From assembly GCA_022566895.1 (NCBI GenBank), contig JADFIA010000015.1, forward strand, positions 1 to 43,062: a stretch of DNA of 43,062 bases, written 5' to 3'. The translations under genes and the position numbers were made by a program. Under the pieces are notes generated by a model. That model searched no databases, was not told the origin of the DNA, and worked only from the letters and a program-made list of their open reading frames with translations. Below are positions 1 through 9,681 of the stretch, one piece after another. This DNA is from Pseudomonadota bacterium. GTDB lineage: Bacteria; Pseudomonadota; Alphaproteobacteria; Sphingomonadales; SMXR01. Position 1 is the stretch's first letter; every line of letters starts with the position of its first letter.

Positions 1-1
1 G

Positions 2-70
2 TGGGCCGCGACCCTCACCGATCGCCCAAGGCGCGCCGCGCCCGAGGAACCGGCCGCGGACGCCGGATAA
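2..70 (+). CDS. Possible C-terminal tail of a gene entering from the left
   Basis: The second forward frame is open from the window edge to a TAA at 68-70 and would encode about 22 residues ending PAADAG. The composition (Ala, Pro, Glu) is plausible for a protein tail, and the stop lies just before a hairpin repeat, as at many gene ends. The fragment is too short to assign a family. The first frame is also open to a TAG at 73-75, so the choice of frame is uncertain. Confidence 0.25.
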   Translation, partial: WAATLTDRPRRAAPEEPAADAG

Positions 71-76
71 AGTAGC

Positions 77-150
77 AGCGGTCAGCAATCAGCGGTCAGC
101 GGTCAGCTTAAAGCCACAAGCTGAATGCCGATAGCTGAACGCTGATCGCT
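77..150. repeat. Intergenic hairpin repeat with 7-bp periodicity
   Basis: The left arm (77-109) contains four successive 7-bp units of the form NNTCAGC. The right arm (118-150) is its imperfect reverse complement, with about 25 of 33 positions pairing around an 8-base loop at 110-117. The inner seven pairs (TCAGCTT with AAGCTGA) are perfect. No T-run follows, so it is not a standard terminator. It looks like a dispersed extragenic palindrome lying between a possible gene end and the SDR gene. Confidence 0.7.
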
Positions 151-186
151 TCAAGAATCGGCGCCGCGCCGCGGAGGAACAACGCC

Positions 187-996
187 ATGCGTCTCCAGGA
201 CAAGGTCGCGATCATCATGGGTGCGGGTCAGGCTCCCGGCGCCAGCGGGGCGATCGGCAACGGCAGGGCGACGGCGTGCGTGTTCGCGCGTGAGGCGGCC
301 AAGGTCTGCTGCGTCGATCGCAACCTGGACTCGGCCAAGGAGACCGCCGCCCTCATTGCCAAGGAAGGTGGAGACGCCATTGCCTGGGCCGCCGACGTTA
401 CCGAGGAGGCGGCCGTGGTGGCCGCGATCGCGGGCTGTTTCGATCGCTGGGGCCGTATCGACATCCTGCACAACAATGTGGGGATCAGCGTCGAGGGCGG
501 CGACGCGCCGCTTGCCGAGATCACGCCCGAAACGTTTCAACGGATCATGAACGTGAACCTGTGCGGCGCCATGTTGGCTTGCAAGCACGTGCTGCCGATC
601 ATGCGGGCACAGGCCGGCGGGGTGATCCTCAACGTCGCCTCGGCGGCGGCGTACTGGACCGCGTATCCGAACGTCGTCTATCCGGCGTCGAAGGCCGGCA
701 TGGTGACGCTGACGCGTCAGCTGGCGATGCAAAATGCCGGCTACGGGATTCGCGCGAACGCGATCCTCCCCGGCCGCATGGACACGCCCATGGCGGTCGA
801 TCGCCGGGTCGAGGCGACCGGCCGGTCGCGCGCCGAAATCGTCGCCGAACGCGATGCCACGGTGCCGCTTCGCGGCAAGATGGGCACCGGTTGGGACGTC
901 GCCTACGCGGCCCTTTTTCTGGCCTCCGACGAGGCGCGGTTCATCACCGGAGTCGAACTGCCGGTGGACGGCGGCGCCCTGGCCCGGGTCGGATGA
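187..996 (+). CDS. SDR-family NAD(P)-dependent oxidoreductase
   Basis: This 269-residue protein is a classical short-chain dehydrogenase/reductase, a cytoplasmic enzyme that oxidises alcohols or reduces carbonyls with NAD(P). A glycine-rich nucleotide-binding loop covers residues 12-26, with Asp44 at the end of strand 2, which usually favours NAD over NADP. The family NNxG motif appears as HNNVG near residue 97. The catalytic set is Ser152, Tyr165 and Lys169 (YPASK). The C-terminal segment FITGVELPVDGG is the usual SDR ending. The ATG is preceded by a good GGAGGAAC ribosome site. Substrate cannot be read from sequence. It is convergent with the GST-like gene, so the neighbours give no pathway clue. 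Confidence 0.9.
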   Translation: MRLQDKVAIIMGAGQAPGASGAIGNGRATACVFAREAAKVCCVDRNLDSAKETAALIAKEGGDAIAWAADVTEEAAVVAAIAGCFDRWGRIDILHNNVGISVEGGDAPLAEITPETFQRIMNVNLCGAMLACKHVLPIMRAQAGGVILNVASAAAYWTAYPNVVYPASKAGMVTLTRQLAMQNAGYGIRANAILPGRMDTPMAVDRRVEATGRSRAEIVAERDATVPLRGKMGTGWDVAYAALFLASDEARFITGVELPVDGGALARVG

Positions 997-1011
997 GGCG
1001 TGACGAGAGCT

Positions 1012-1680
1012 TCAGAAATCCAGATCGGCGTAATGCTTGGGCGGCTTGACGCCGGGGATGTGGTCGGCCAAGAGCGGCCGGAACGACGGCCGCGACTTGA
1101 TGCGGGCGTACCAGTCCTTGGCCGCCTCGTGCTCGGTCCAGGGCACGTCGTCCAGGTAGTCCAAGGCCGAGAGCTGCGCCCCGGCGGCGATGTCGGCGAT
1201 GGAGAAGTTGTCGCCGCCCAGCCAGCTGCGCCGCTCGGCCAGGTAGGCGACGTAGTCCAGGTGGTAGTGGATGTTGGCCTTGCCGGCGCGGATCGCGTCC
1301 GAGTTCGGGGCGCCGAGTCCGAGGAAGCGCTTCATGATCTTCTCGTCCAGCAGATGCTGGGTGACCTCGCGGTAGAACTTGTTGTCGAACCAGAGCGCCA
1401 CCCGGCGCACCTCGGCCCGCTCGACCGCGGTGCCGGGGATCAGCGGCGGCTCGGGACAGACCTCCTCCAGGTACTCGCAGATGGCGGTGGAATCGACCAC
1501 CACGGTGCCGTCGTCGTCGACCAGCACCGGCACCTCGCCGGCCGGGTTGAGCGCCAGGAACTCGTTGCGCCGCTCCCACACCTTCTCGGCCTTGAGCACG
1601 AAGGCGAGCGACTTTTCCGCCAGCGCGATGCGCACCTTGCGCGAAAACGGTGACAGCCAGAGGTGATACAGGGTGCGCAT
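1012..1680 (-). CDS. Glutathione S-transferase family protein
   Basis: This 222-residue protein has the two-domain GST layout. A thioredoxin-like N-terminal domain begins MRTLYHLWLSPFSRKVRIAL, and residues 45-75 hold NPAGEVPVLVDDDG followed by DSTAICEYLEE, which is the cis-proline and glutathione-binding segment. The remaining residues form the helical domain, with a Trp- and Asp-rich region (SIADIAAGAQLSALDYL) typical of the C-terminal half. In family terms it would conjugate glutathione to electrophiles or act as a thiol reductase or isomerase; the substrate is unknown. It is a single gene with its 3' end facing the SDR gene. Confidence 0.88.
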   Translation of the reverse strand: MRTLYHLWLSPFSRKVRIALAEKSLAFVLKAEKVWERRNEFLALNPAGEVPVLVDDDGTVVVDSTAICEYLEEVCPEPPLIPGTAVERAEVRRVALWFDNKFYREVTQHLLDEKIMKRFLGLGAPNSDAIRAGKANIHYHLDYVAYLAERRSWLGGDNFSIADIAAGAQLSALDYLDDVPWTEHEAAKDWYARIKSRPSFRPLLADHIPGVKPPKHYADLDF

Positions 1681-1755
1681 GGCCCCGCGAGTCTATACCA
1701 AAGGAATCGGAGTTACCCCAAATTTGCCGGCCCGCCGGAAATTACACGGATCGGG

Positions 1756-2562
1756 TCAGCGCAATTCCGGGTAGCCGTGGCGGACCGCGAAGTCCCGGGT
1801 CTCGGCGATCCGATCGTAGGCCGACAGGGGCAGCGCCTCGATGTCCTTGAGGAACAACGCGTGCCGGGCCGCCGCCAGGTGCGGATCGGCGAAGGCGCGG
1901 AACAGCGCGGCGCACATCCGCGCCAGCCTATCCGGGTCCGCCTGCCCGTCGGTGACGTAGGGGATCGCCGGCGCCCGGTAGGTCCGGCCGAGCCTGCGGG
2001 TGCCGGCCACCGCCGCCGGGCGATAGCGCGCCAGCAACGCGTAGGTGACGCAATCGATGGCCGCCACGTCGGCCTCGCCGCGCCGCACCATCTCCAGGCT
2101 GGCGGCGTGGGCGCCGCTCATCCTGACCTCGGAGAAGAAGCGGCCGTCGCGGCTCACCGGCGCGACCAGGGCCCTGAGCGCCCCCATGCCCGAGTGGGAC
2201 TCGGGCCCGTTGATGACGCACACCGCGCCGCGCATCTGCAACACGTCGGTGGCGGGTGAGTCCTCGGCGACGACGACCATGCTGGCATAGTCGCTGCCCT
2301 TGCAACCCGGCACGTCGTAATGCGGCACGGCGATCGGCCGCAGCCGTCCGGCGTAGCCGTTGACCAGGTCGAAGCCACAACACTGGCTGAACAACAGGTC
2401 CGGATCGTTCCACAACTCGGCCAGTGCCCGGTCGTGAACCAGGCCACGGGGGACGTCCGCGATACCCTCGCCTTCGAGGTGACGCGCCAGCCCGGCCCAC
2501 AAAGTGTCGAGCGCCGAACGCACCTCCGGCATGTCGTACATGGGCATGCTGGCGACGCGCAT
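1756..2562 (-). CDS. PhnD-like periplasmic-binding-fold protein
   Basis: This 268-residue protein resembles the PhnD/phosphonate-type substrate-binding family. It has an N-terminal MRVASMPMYDMPE strand, FSQCCGFDLV near residue 80, a hinge region INGPESHSGMGALRALV near residues 140-155, and EADVAAIDCVTYALL, a usual family motif, near residues 185-198. No convincing signal peptide is seen, since the N-terminus runs straight into the fold, and no ABC permease or ATPase lies nearby. It may therefore be an orphan or a cytoplasmic ligand-binding protein rather than part of a local transporter. The start was chosen at the ATG giving the complete first strand; its ribosome site is weak. Confidence 0.75.
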   Translation of the reverse strand: MRVASMPMYDMPEVRSALDTLWAGLARHLEGEGIADVPRGLVHDRALAELWNDPDLLFSQCCGFDLVNGYAGRLRPIAVPHYDVPGCKGSDYASMVVVAEDSPATDVLQMRGAVCVINGPESHSGMGALRALVAPVSRDGRFFSEVRMSGAHAASLEMVRRGEADVAAIDCVTYALLARYRPAAVAGTRRLGRTYRAPAIPYVTDGQADPDRLARMCAALFRAFADPHLAAARHALFLKDIEALPLSAYDRIAETRDFAVRHGYPELR

Positions 2563-2726
2563 TCAGGCTCACTTGTCTAGGGCCGGACCGGATCGGTGGC
2601 GTGAGAATAACACGAAGCGGACCCCGAGGCGGATTTGTCCGTGGCCGCGCATGGGTGGGCCTTCCGCTGGCCGTCGCGCCGACATAGGATCGCGCCCGGC
2701 AACGGGACAGAAGGCGAGGCAATCGG

Positions 2727-2864
2727 ATGCATCAGGACCAAGGCCGGCTGCTTCGCCGCACCAGCGAATTGGCGCTGGGTTTCCTCGACCGATCAGCCGA
2801 CGGGCGGGTTCGCGACCTCGGACCGCGCTACCGGGCGACGCTGCCGGTCGTGCCGCCCACATGA
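2727..2864 (+). pseudogene. Probable N-terminal relic of a PLP-dependent decarboxylase
   Basis: The gap between the PhnD-like gene and position 2983 is about 420 bp and holds no full gene. A 45-codon frame starts at ATG 2727 behind an AGGCGAGG ribosome site. Its residues LLRRTSELALGFLD resemble the first helix of pyridoxal-dependent amino acid decarboxylases, and it then ends at a TGA with no continuation in other frames. I read this as the surviving 5' end of a deleted gene. It could instead be a short chance frame, because the match rests on one helix. A perfect 8-bp hairpin at 2919-2937 without a T-run lies just upstream of the next gene. Confidence 0.35.
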
Positions 2865-2982
2865 CCAATGGGGTGATGTTGGACCGGCCTATGCTTTAGG
2901 CTGGCGCTAGTCTCGCGGCGGCGACATGGTGTCGCCGAAGGGTTCGTTTGGCCCATGAATTGAGTGAGATGCGGAGCCAGCC

Positions 2983-3552
2983 ATGCCGCAAGAGCCACGA
3001 ACGGTCGTGGAGCCCGGGATGGGCAGGCTGGAGGTATTTTCGCTGGACACCTCCGAGGAAACCTTGTTCGCGCTGTTGCGCGATATCTTCGAGAATTATT
3101 GGCAGGTCATTCGTTTCGGCCCGCTGATTCAGGGCGCCGCCTGGGAGATCAGGGCGCCGGGCGCACCGAGCAGGATCGTCCTATCCGACGGCTACCTCAC
3201 CGTCGACTTTGGTGCGTGGCACTTTCATATCTGCATCGGTCGGCATCGCGGGAGCCCGAACAATCCCGTCGATCCCGGTCTCGCAACACACCGGCGGACG
3301 GCCCGGGCCGAGTTGTATCGCCAGCTCAAGGCCGACGGGACACCAAATTTTTGGGGCCTGCGGCTGTTCAACGGGAAGGATGAGCAACAGCTCACGGTAT
3401 ACCTGCCCAACCCCTACCTGTCGGATGACGATCGGGTCCTGGCGACGCCTGATTGGTCCCGCTTGGCGATGTGGGATGACCTTCGGAAACGCTATCTCGG
3501 TCTCGAACCCGAGGAAAGGGATCGCAGCAGCACCGGTTTCGTGCATGGCTAG
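2983..3552 (+). CDS. Conserved protein of unknown function
   Basis: This 189-residue soluble protein has no signal peptide and no membrane segment. Visible landmarks are an N-terminal helix (TLFALLRDIFENYWQVI), WEIRAPGAPSRI around residue 50, a strand-rich core YLTVDFGAWHFHICIG around residues 68-83, NPVDPGLATHRRTARAELYR around residues 93-112, and a C-terminal WDDLRKRYLGL. The many Trp, His and Arg residues in motif-like blocks suggest a conserved enzyme-like or binding fold, and I recall similar proteins annotated only as conserved hypothetical. No function is claimed. The ATG follows a GGAG ribosome site. It stands alone on its strand, about 100 bp ahead of the carboxylase gene. Confidence 0.7.
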   Translation: MPQEPRTVVEPGMGRLEVFSLDTSEETLFALLRDIFENYWQVIRFGPLIQGAAWEIRAPGAPSRIVLSDGYLTVDFGAWHFHICIGRHRGSPNNPVDPGLATHRRTARAELYRQLKADGTPNFWGLRLFNGKDEQQLTVYLPNPYLSDDDRVLATPDWSRLAMWDDLRKRYLGLEPEERDRSSTGFVHG

Positions 3553-3650
3553 CCGGTCATGCTGGCCGTCTGGGGGGTGGGTTGGTGCTGTTCGATTGCC
3601 ACGGGTTCATGAGATACTCGGGCGGCATTACCGCCGGAGTGTAGCCGCCC

Positions 3651-5639
<1,989 letters not shown>

Positions 5640-5705
5640 GTCTGAAGGTGGCGGATTTCATGCATTTCCAGTACAGCTACGCCAGGTTTTTGCGAAAGGG
5701 TTAAA

Positions 5706-6275
5706 ATGTTCGCATTGCAGGGATCGAAAGTGGCTTGCCATGAGCCGATGCGCAACTCGAGACGGTGGGCCCGGCTGGCCGCCGGGCTGGTGGCTGGGCT
5801 GGTGCTCGGCCTGGCGATGGCCCTGGTGGCCGGGCCGGGCCTAGCGGCCTCACCGCCCCAATGCCGGGCCGCCCTGTTGGAGGAAAACTGGATCCGGGTC
5901 GAGAATCTCGAGCGCTCGCTTAAAATCTTTGTCCAGGCGATCGGCTTTTCGCAGCCGCTGGTCGAGCCACGGAGGCTGCCCGAAAAGCTGGCCAAAGAGG
6001 CCTATAAAGAGGTCAAGGTGCGAACCGCCGATCTGTGCCGGGCGCAGGGCCCGGTCAAAACCCTGCGGGTCATCGAAGCCCGCCCCGAGATGATTGACCT
6101 GCCGCTCGAGGATCAGATCCTGATCATGCAGTTCCACGTCCAGGATCTCAAGCGGGTGGTCGAACGCCTGCCCGAAGGGCTTGCCGAGAGCGGTACCTGG
6201 GGGACCATGGGCGGTCAGACCTCGTATGTGTTCGAGGACTTCGACGGCAACCGGATTATCTTGACAGGGAGATAG
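5706..6275 (+). CDS. Exported VOC (glyoxalase-like) family protein
   Basis: Residues 1-48 look like an export signal: basic residues RNSRRWAR, then a long hydrophobic run, then GLAAS as a possible cleavage site. The mature part has the two half-motifs of the vicinal-oxygen-chelate fold, NWIRVENLERSLKIFVQAIGF near residues 60-80 and MQFHVQDLKRVVERLPEG near residues 140-157, ending in FEDFDGNRIIL, the usual VOC terminus. VOC proteins are metal enzymes or binding proteins. The usual metal ligands are not obvious here, so this may be a binding protein. The start at 5706 has an AAAGGG ribosome site; ATG 5748 would give a shorter signal. It follows pccA on the same strand. Confidence 0.65.
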   Translation: MFALQGSKVACHEPMRNSRRWARLAAGLVAGLVLGLAMALVAGPGLAASPPQCRAALLEENWIRVENLERSLKIFVQAIGFSQPLVEPRRLPEKLAKEAYKEVKVRTADLCRAQGPVKTLRVIEARPEMIDLPLEDQILIMQFHVQDLKRVVERLPEGLAESGTWGTMGGQTSYVFEDFDGNRIILTGR

Positions 6276-6292
6276 AGAAAGGCGCGCCAGCC

Positions 6293-6574
6293 ATGAGTGT
6301 GAAAGCCGCAAGGGTGCTGATCTCGGGCCGTGTACAGGGCGTCTTCTTTCGCCACTGGACCCGGGATCAGGCGGTGCGGCTGGGGGTCAAAGGCTGGGTG
6401 CGGAACTGCTACGGCGGCGACGTAGAGGGGCATTTCGAGGGTCCCGAGGCGGCCGTGGACGGCCTGATCGCCGCCTGCCGCCAAGGTCCGCCGATGGCCA
6501 CCGTGGAGCGGGTCGTTGTCGAGATCGCCGAGCTATCCGGGGCGGCCGGTTTCGTGGTCAGGCCGAGCGCTTGA
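6293..6574 (+). CDS. acyP: Acylphosphatase
   Basis: This 93-residue protein has the full acylphosphatase fold and both catalytic residues. Arg20 lies in the phosphate loop [11 protein letters not shown] and Asn38 in [12 protein letters not shown]. The enzyme hydrolyses carboxyl-phosphate bonds such as acetyl phosphate in the cytosol. The length is typical of the family. It starts 17 bp after the VOC gene on the same strand, so the two may be cotranscribed. Its last codons overlap the 3' end of lipB on the other strand by 17 bp. Confidence 0.93.
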   Translation: MSVKAARVLISGRVQGVFFRHWTRDQAVRLGVKGWVRNCYGGDVEGHFEGPEAAVDGLIAACRQGPPMATVERVVVEIAELSGAAGFVVRPSA

Positions 6575-7214
6575 AAGCGCCCTTGAAGGTGCGCTTGAGG
6601 GCGGCATCCACATCGGCCAGCGAGGCGCCGACCCCGAGTTTGGCCAGCGAAGTGACGCCGTGCCCGGCGATGCCGCAGGGCACGATCCCTTGATAGTGCG
6701 AAAGATCGGGCGCCACGTTGATCGAGATGCCGTGGTAGGTGACCCATTTGCGGACCCTGACGCCGATCGCCGCCACCTTGTCCTCGCCGCCGTCCGGGCG
6801 CCGCACCCACACCCCGACCCGGCTCGACCGCCGCTCGCCGGTCAGGCCAAATTCTGAAAGCGTATCGATAATCCATTGCTCGAGGCCCCGCACATGGGCC
6901 CTGACGTCGCCGCCGCGGGCCTTGAGATCGAGCATCACGTAGGCCACCCGCTGGCCAGGGCCATGGTAGGTATATTCGCCGCCGCGACCGCTGGTAAAGA
7001 CCGGCAGCCGCTCGGGTAACAAGAGATCGCCGGCCTTGGCGCTGGTGCCGGCGGTGTAGAGCGGCGGATGTTCCAGCAGCCACACCATCTCGGGGGCCGT
7101 GCCGTCGCGGATGGCGGCCACGCGGCGCTCCATCTCGGCCACCGCGGTCGGGTAATCGACCAGCTCAGGCGAGCGGCGCCATTCGATTTGCTCGATGTTT
7201 GCAGGCGCGTTCAT
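6558..7214 (-). CDS. lipB: Octanoyl-[acyl carrier protein]:protein transferase LipB
   Basis: This 218-residue protein matches LipB, which moves the octanoyl group from acyl carrier protein to lipoyl domains, the first step of lipoate synthesis. The motifs are [10 protein letters not shown] near residue 45, the signature [16 protein letters not shown] near residues 76-91, [18 protein letters not shown] with the catalytic lysine, and the nucleophile Cys180 in [11 protein letters not shown]. The length is normal. It is convergent with acyP and overlaps its 3' end. lipA is not in the window. Confidence 0.95.
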   Translation of the reverse strand: MNAPANIEQIEWRRSPELVDYPTAVAEMERRVAAIRDGTAPEMVWLLEHPPLYTAGTSAKAGDLLLPERLPVFTSGRGGEYTYHGPGQRVAYVMLDLKARGGDVRAHVRGLEQWIIDTLSEFGLTGERRSSRVGVWVRRPDGGEDKVAAIGVRVRKWVTYHGISINVAPDLSHYQGIVPCGIAGHGVTSLAKLGVGASLADVDAALKRTFKGAFKRSA

Positions 7215-7277
7215 GCGTGCTACATAGGACCTAACGCCGGAAAAACCAAGCCTTCCCGGCGCGGCTGGGAGCCAAGC

Positions 7278-7517
7278 ATGGGCGACGTGGTGGAAAATGT
7301 TGAAGTCGAGATTTCAGTCGTCCTGGGGCGCACCGAAATGTCGATCAGGGATCTTTTGCAGATCGGCCGCGGGGCGGTGATCGATCTCGATACCGGCCAC
7401 GAGGAGGAATGCTGGATTTATGCCAACGGCAAGCCGATCGCCCGCGGCGCCGTGGTCATGGTCGGCGAGAAGGTCGGCGTCTCGATCACCCGGATGATCG
7501 ATAATCACTCCGAATAG
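7278..7517 (+). CDS. fliN: Short FliN/SpoA-domain flagellar motor switch protein
   Basis: The 79-residue product is almost entirely a SpoA (FliN C-terminal) domain. [18 protein letters not shown] opens it, then [31 protein letters not shown] and ITRMI, all standard for FliN. FliN forms the lower part of the flagellar C-ring and helps set rotation direction. The N-terminal extension found in many FliN proteins is absent, and no other flagellar gene is nearby. The ATG at 7278 follows a GGGAGCC ribosome site; an upstream in-frame extension overlapping lipB looks non-coding. Members of this family are also found in secretion systems, so the flagellar role is inferred. Confidence 0.82.
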   Translation: MGDVVENVEVEISVVLGRTEMSIRDLLQIGRGAVIDLDTGHEEECWIYANGKPIARGAVVMVGEKVGVSITRMIDNHSE

Positions 7518-7593
7518 GGGCTCCGGCCGCCTCAATTCAGGTTTGTGCTTGAAGCAACACGAAAGCTTTGCTAAGCGGGGCCACGCCTATCCT

Positions 7594-7681
7594 GCGGTCG
7601 TGGCGGAATTGGTAGACGCGCAGCGTTGAGGTCGCTGTGGGCGATAAGCCCGTGGAAGTTCGAGTCTTCTCGACCGCACCA
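7594..7681 (+). tRNA. tRNA-Leu (anticodon GAG)
   Basis: An 88-nt class II tRNA can be folded. The acceptor stem is GCGGTCG with CGACCGC, and the D-arm TGGCGGAATTGGTAGACGC is typical of tRNA-Leu. The anticodon stem CAGCG/CGCTG carries loop TTGAGGT with anticodon GAG, and a long variable arm follows (GTGGGCGATAAGCCCGT). The T-arm has GTTCGAGTC. The 3' CCA is encoded, with discriminator A at 7678. It reads CUC and CUU codons. Confidence 0.96.
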
Positions 7682-7689
7682 TTTGCCGG

Positions 7690-7719
7690 AACCCGCGAGG
7701 CACAACCTCGCGGGTTTTG
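7690..7719 (+). terminator. Rho-independent terminator after tRNA-Leu
   Basis: AACCCGCGAGG (7690-7700) and CCTCGCGGGTT (7706-7716) pair perfectly around the loop CACAA, and the right arm runs into TTTT. The hairpin starts nine bases after the tRNA end, so it most likely ends the tRNA transcript before mgtE. Confidence 0.88.
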
Positions 7720-7785
7720 CCCTTTGCGGATTTCCGGTTAGGATGGCGCCGCAATTGACAGGCCAAAATTGAAGGGGAGGGGGTC

Positions 7786-9222
7786 ATGACCACGACACCC
7801 GAAAATCTGGAGCCCGAGATCGGCGAGGCCGAAGTGGCCCGGCCGGACACGCCGCCGGCCGAGACCGAAGACCTTTCGGCCGAGGAAGAAGCTCAGACGG
7901 CCTTGCTGCGCGATATCGTCGAAGCCATCGACGGCGGCCGGGAAGCCCGGCTGCGGACCCTCGTCGAGTCGTTGCATTCGGCCGATTTGGCCGACCTGAT
8001 CGGTCTGATGGACGCCCACCACCGCATCGCCCTGGTGGAGGTGCTGCGGGCCGATCTCGATCCCGAAGTCCTGACCGAGCTCGAAGGAGCGGCCCTCGAA
8101 CAGGTGATCGGGGTTCTCGAGCCGGGCGAGATTGCCGAGGCGGTGTGCAAGCTCGAAATCGACGACGCGGTCGATGTACTCGAGGAACTCGAAGCCAGCG
8201 AACGGCAGCAAGTCCTCGAACAGGTGCCCGGCGAAGAGCGGATGGCGATCGAGGCGGGCCTGGCCTACCCCGAGGACAGCGCCGGCCGGCTGATGCAGCG
8301 CGACCTGATCGCCGTGCCGCCCTTCTGGAGCGTCGGCCAAACCCTCGAATATCTGCAAAAGGAGGACGATCTGCCGAACGATTTCTGGGAGATTTTCGTC
8401 GTCGATCCACACTACAAGCCAATCGGCACGATGCCCCTGAGCTGGGTCATGCGGGCCACTAGCGAGCAGAAGATGTCCGACCTCATGACCAGCGAGCAGA
8501 CCCTCATTCCGGTCGCTCTCGACCAGGAGGAAGTGGCCTATCTGTTCCGCCAGTACAATCTGGTCTCGGCCGCCGTGGTCGACAAGTCCGAGCGCCTGGT
8601 CGGCATGATCACGGTCGACGATATCGTCGACGTGATCGACGAGGAGGCCGGCGAGGACATACTGGCCCTGGCCGGGGTCAGCGAGGGCGACGTCAATATC
8701 TCGGTGCGCAGCATTTCGCGGACCCGTTTCGGCTGGCTTTTGTTGAACCTTTTGACCGCGATCATGGCCTCGTTGGTGATTGCCATGTTTGGCGCCTCGA
8801 TCGAAAAACTGGTGGCCTTGGCGGTCCTCATGCCGATCGTCGCCTCGATGGGCGGCAACGCCGCCACCCAGACCATGACCGTGGCCGTGCGCGCCCTGGC
8901 CACCCGCGAGCTGACCGCGGTCAACACCTTCCGGGTTCTGGGCAAGGAACTGGCGGTCAGTATAATGAACGGCACCGTTTTGGCGATCATTATGGGCGTC
9001 ATTGCGGCCCTGTGGTTTTCGAACCAGGCCCTGGGCATGGTCATCGCCGCAGCCATGGTCATCAATATGATGGTCGCCGGCCTGTCCGGCATTCTGGTGC
9101 CGGTGGCCCTCGAGCGCCTGGATATCGACCCGGCGGTGGCCTCGACCGTCTTTGTGACCACGATAACCGACATTATCGGCTTTCTGGCCTTCCTCGGCCT
9201 GGCGGCGCTGTTTCTGATTTGA
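7786..9222 (+). CDS. mgtE: Magnesium transporter MgtE
   Basis: This 478-residue protein has the MgtE layout. An acidic N-terminal helical superhelical domain (about residues 40-155) contains SLHSADLADLIGLMD and repeated VLEELEASERQQVLEQV-type segments. A CBS pair (about residues 160-290) contains IFVVDPHYKPIGTMPLSWV and VVDKSERLVGMITVDDIVDV. Five membrane helices follow from about residue 305, with the pore motif MPIVASMGGNAATQT. It imports Mg2+ across the inner membrane; in the family the N and CBS domains sense Mg2+ and close the gate. The start has a strong GGGGAGGGGG ribosome site. I see no Mg2+ riboswitch in the 66-bp leader after the tRNA terminator. Confidence 0.95.
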   Translation: MTTTPENLEPEIGEAEVARPDTPPAETEDLSAEEEAQTALLRDIVEAIDGGREARLRTLVESLHSADLADLIGLMDAHHRIALVEVLRADLDPEVLTELEGAALEQVIGVLEPGEIAEAVCKLEIDDAVDVLEELEASERQQVLEQVPGEERMAIEAGLAYPEDSAGRLMQRDLIAVPPFWSVGQTLEYLQKEDDLPNDFWEIFVVDPHYKPIGTMPLSWVMRATSEQKMSDLMTSEQTLIPVALDQEEVAYLFRQYNLVSAAVVDKSERLVGMITVDDIVDVIDEEAGEDILALAGVSEGDVNISVRSISRTRFGWLLLNLLTAIMASLVIAMFGASIEKLVALAVLMPIVASMGGNAATQTMTVAVRALATRELTAVNTFRVLGKELAVSIMNGTVLAIIMGVIAALWFSNQALGMVIAAAMVINMMVAGLSGILVPVALERLDIDPAVASTVFVTTITDIIGFLAFLGLAALFLI

Positions 9223-9246
9223 TCGAAGCCGAAAGGGGCAATTCCG

Positions 9247-9681
9247 GTGGCGCTTCATCTGGTAAAATTATGCGTCGGTGTCGAGACTATCGGCCAGCTC
9301 AGGGACTGGCAAAAGCGGCGCGGCGTGATCTGCCAAGCCGGCTATCCGGTGGTTGTCCACTATACCCGCAACCGGCCCAGGCGGTGGGCCGAACTGGTCG
9401 ATGGCGGTTCGCTTTACTGGGTCATCAAGGGCGCCATCCTGGTGCGCAATCCGATCGTCGCGATTGAAAAGGTCGACCGGGAGGACAGCCGCAAGACCTG
9501 CGCCCTGGTCTTGAGGGCGGAACCCATCGAAACCCTGCCCAAGCGTCACCGGCCGATCCAGGGCTGGCGCTATCTGGCGGCGGAAAACGCGCCGCCGGAC
9601 CGCCAGGCGGACCGCATCGCAGGGGATTTCAAGGGGCCGCCGGGCCTGGCCGCCGAACTGCGGGCCCTGGGCCTGATCTAG
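9247..9681 (+). CDS. DUF1489 family protein
   Basis: This 144-residue protein begins LHLVKLCVGVETIGQLRDWQ, then VVHYTRNRPRRWAELVDGGS and SLYWVIKGAILVRNPI. These match the DUF1489 family as I know it, a group found almost only in alphaproteobacteria. Function is unknown. The start is GTG behind AAAGGGG, 24 bp after mgtE, which fits cotranscription. Its stop codon shares the palindrome CTAG with the panC stop on the other strand, so the two genes overlap by four bases tail to tail. Confidence 0.85.
   Translation: MALHLVKLCVGVETIGQLRDWQKRRGVICQAGYPVVVHYTRNRPRRWAELVDGGSLYWVIKGAILVRNPIVAIEKVDREDSRKTCALVLRAEPIETLPKRHRPIQGWRYLAAENAPPDRQADRIAGDFKGPPGLAAELRALGLI

Noticed and set aside
7720-7785. Possible magnesium riboswitch ahead of mgtE
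   Set aside because: The space between the tRNA terminator and the mgtE start is only 66 bp, too short for an M-box, and no matching structure is visible.
7738-9258. 506-residue open frame antisense to mgtE
   Set aside because: The product is low-complexity with no domain, while the opposite strand encodes clear MgtE motifs.
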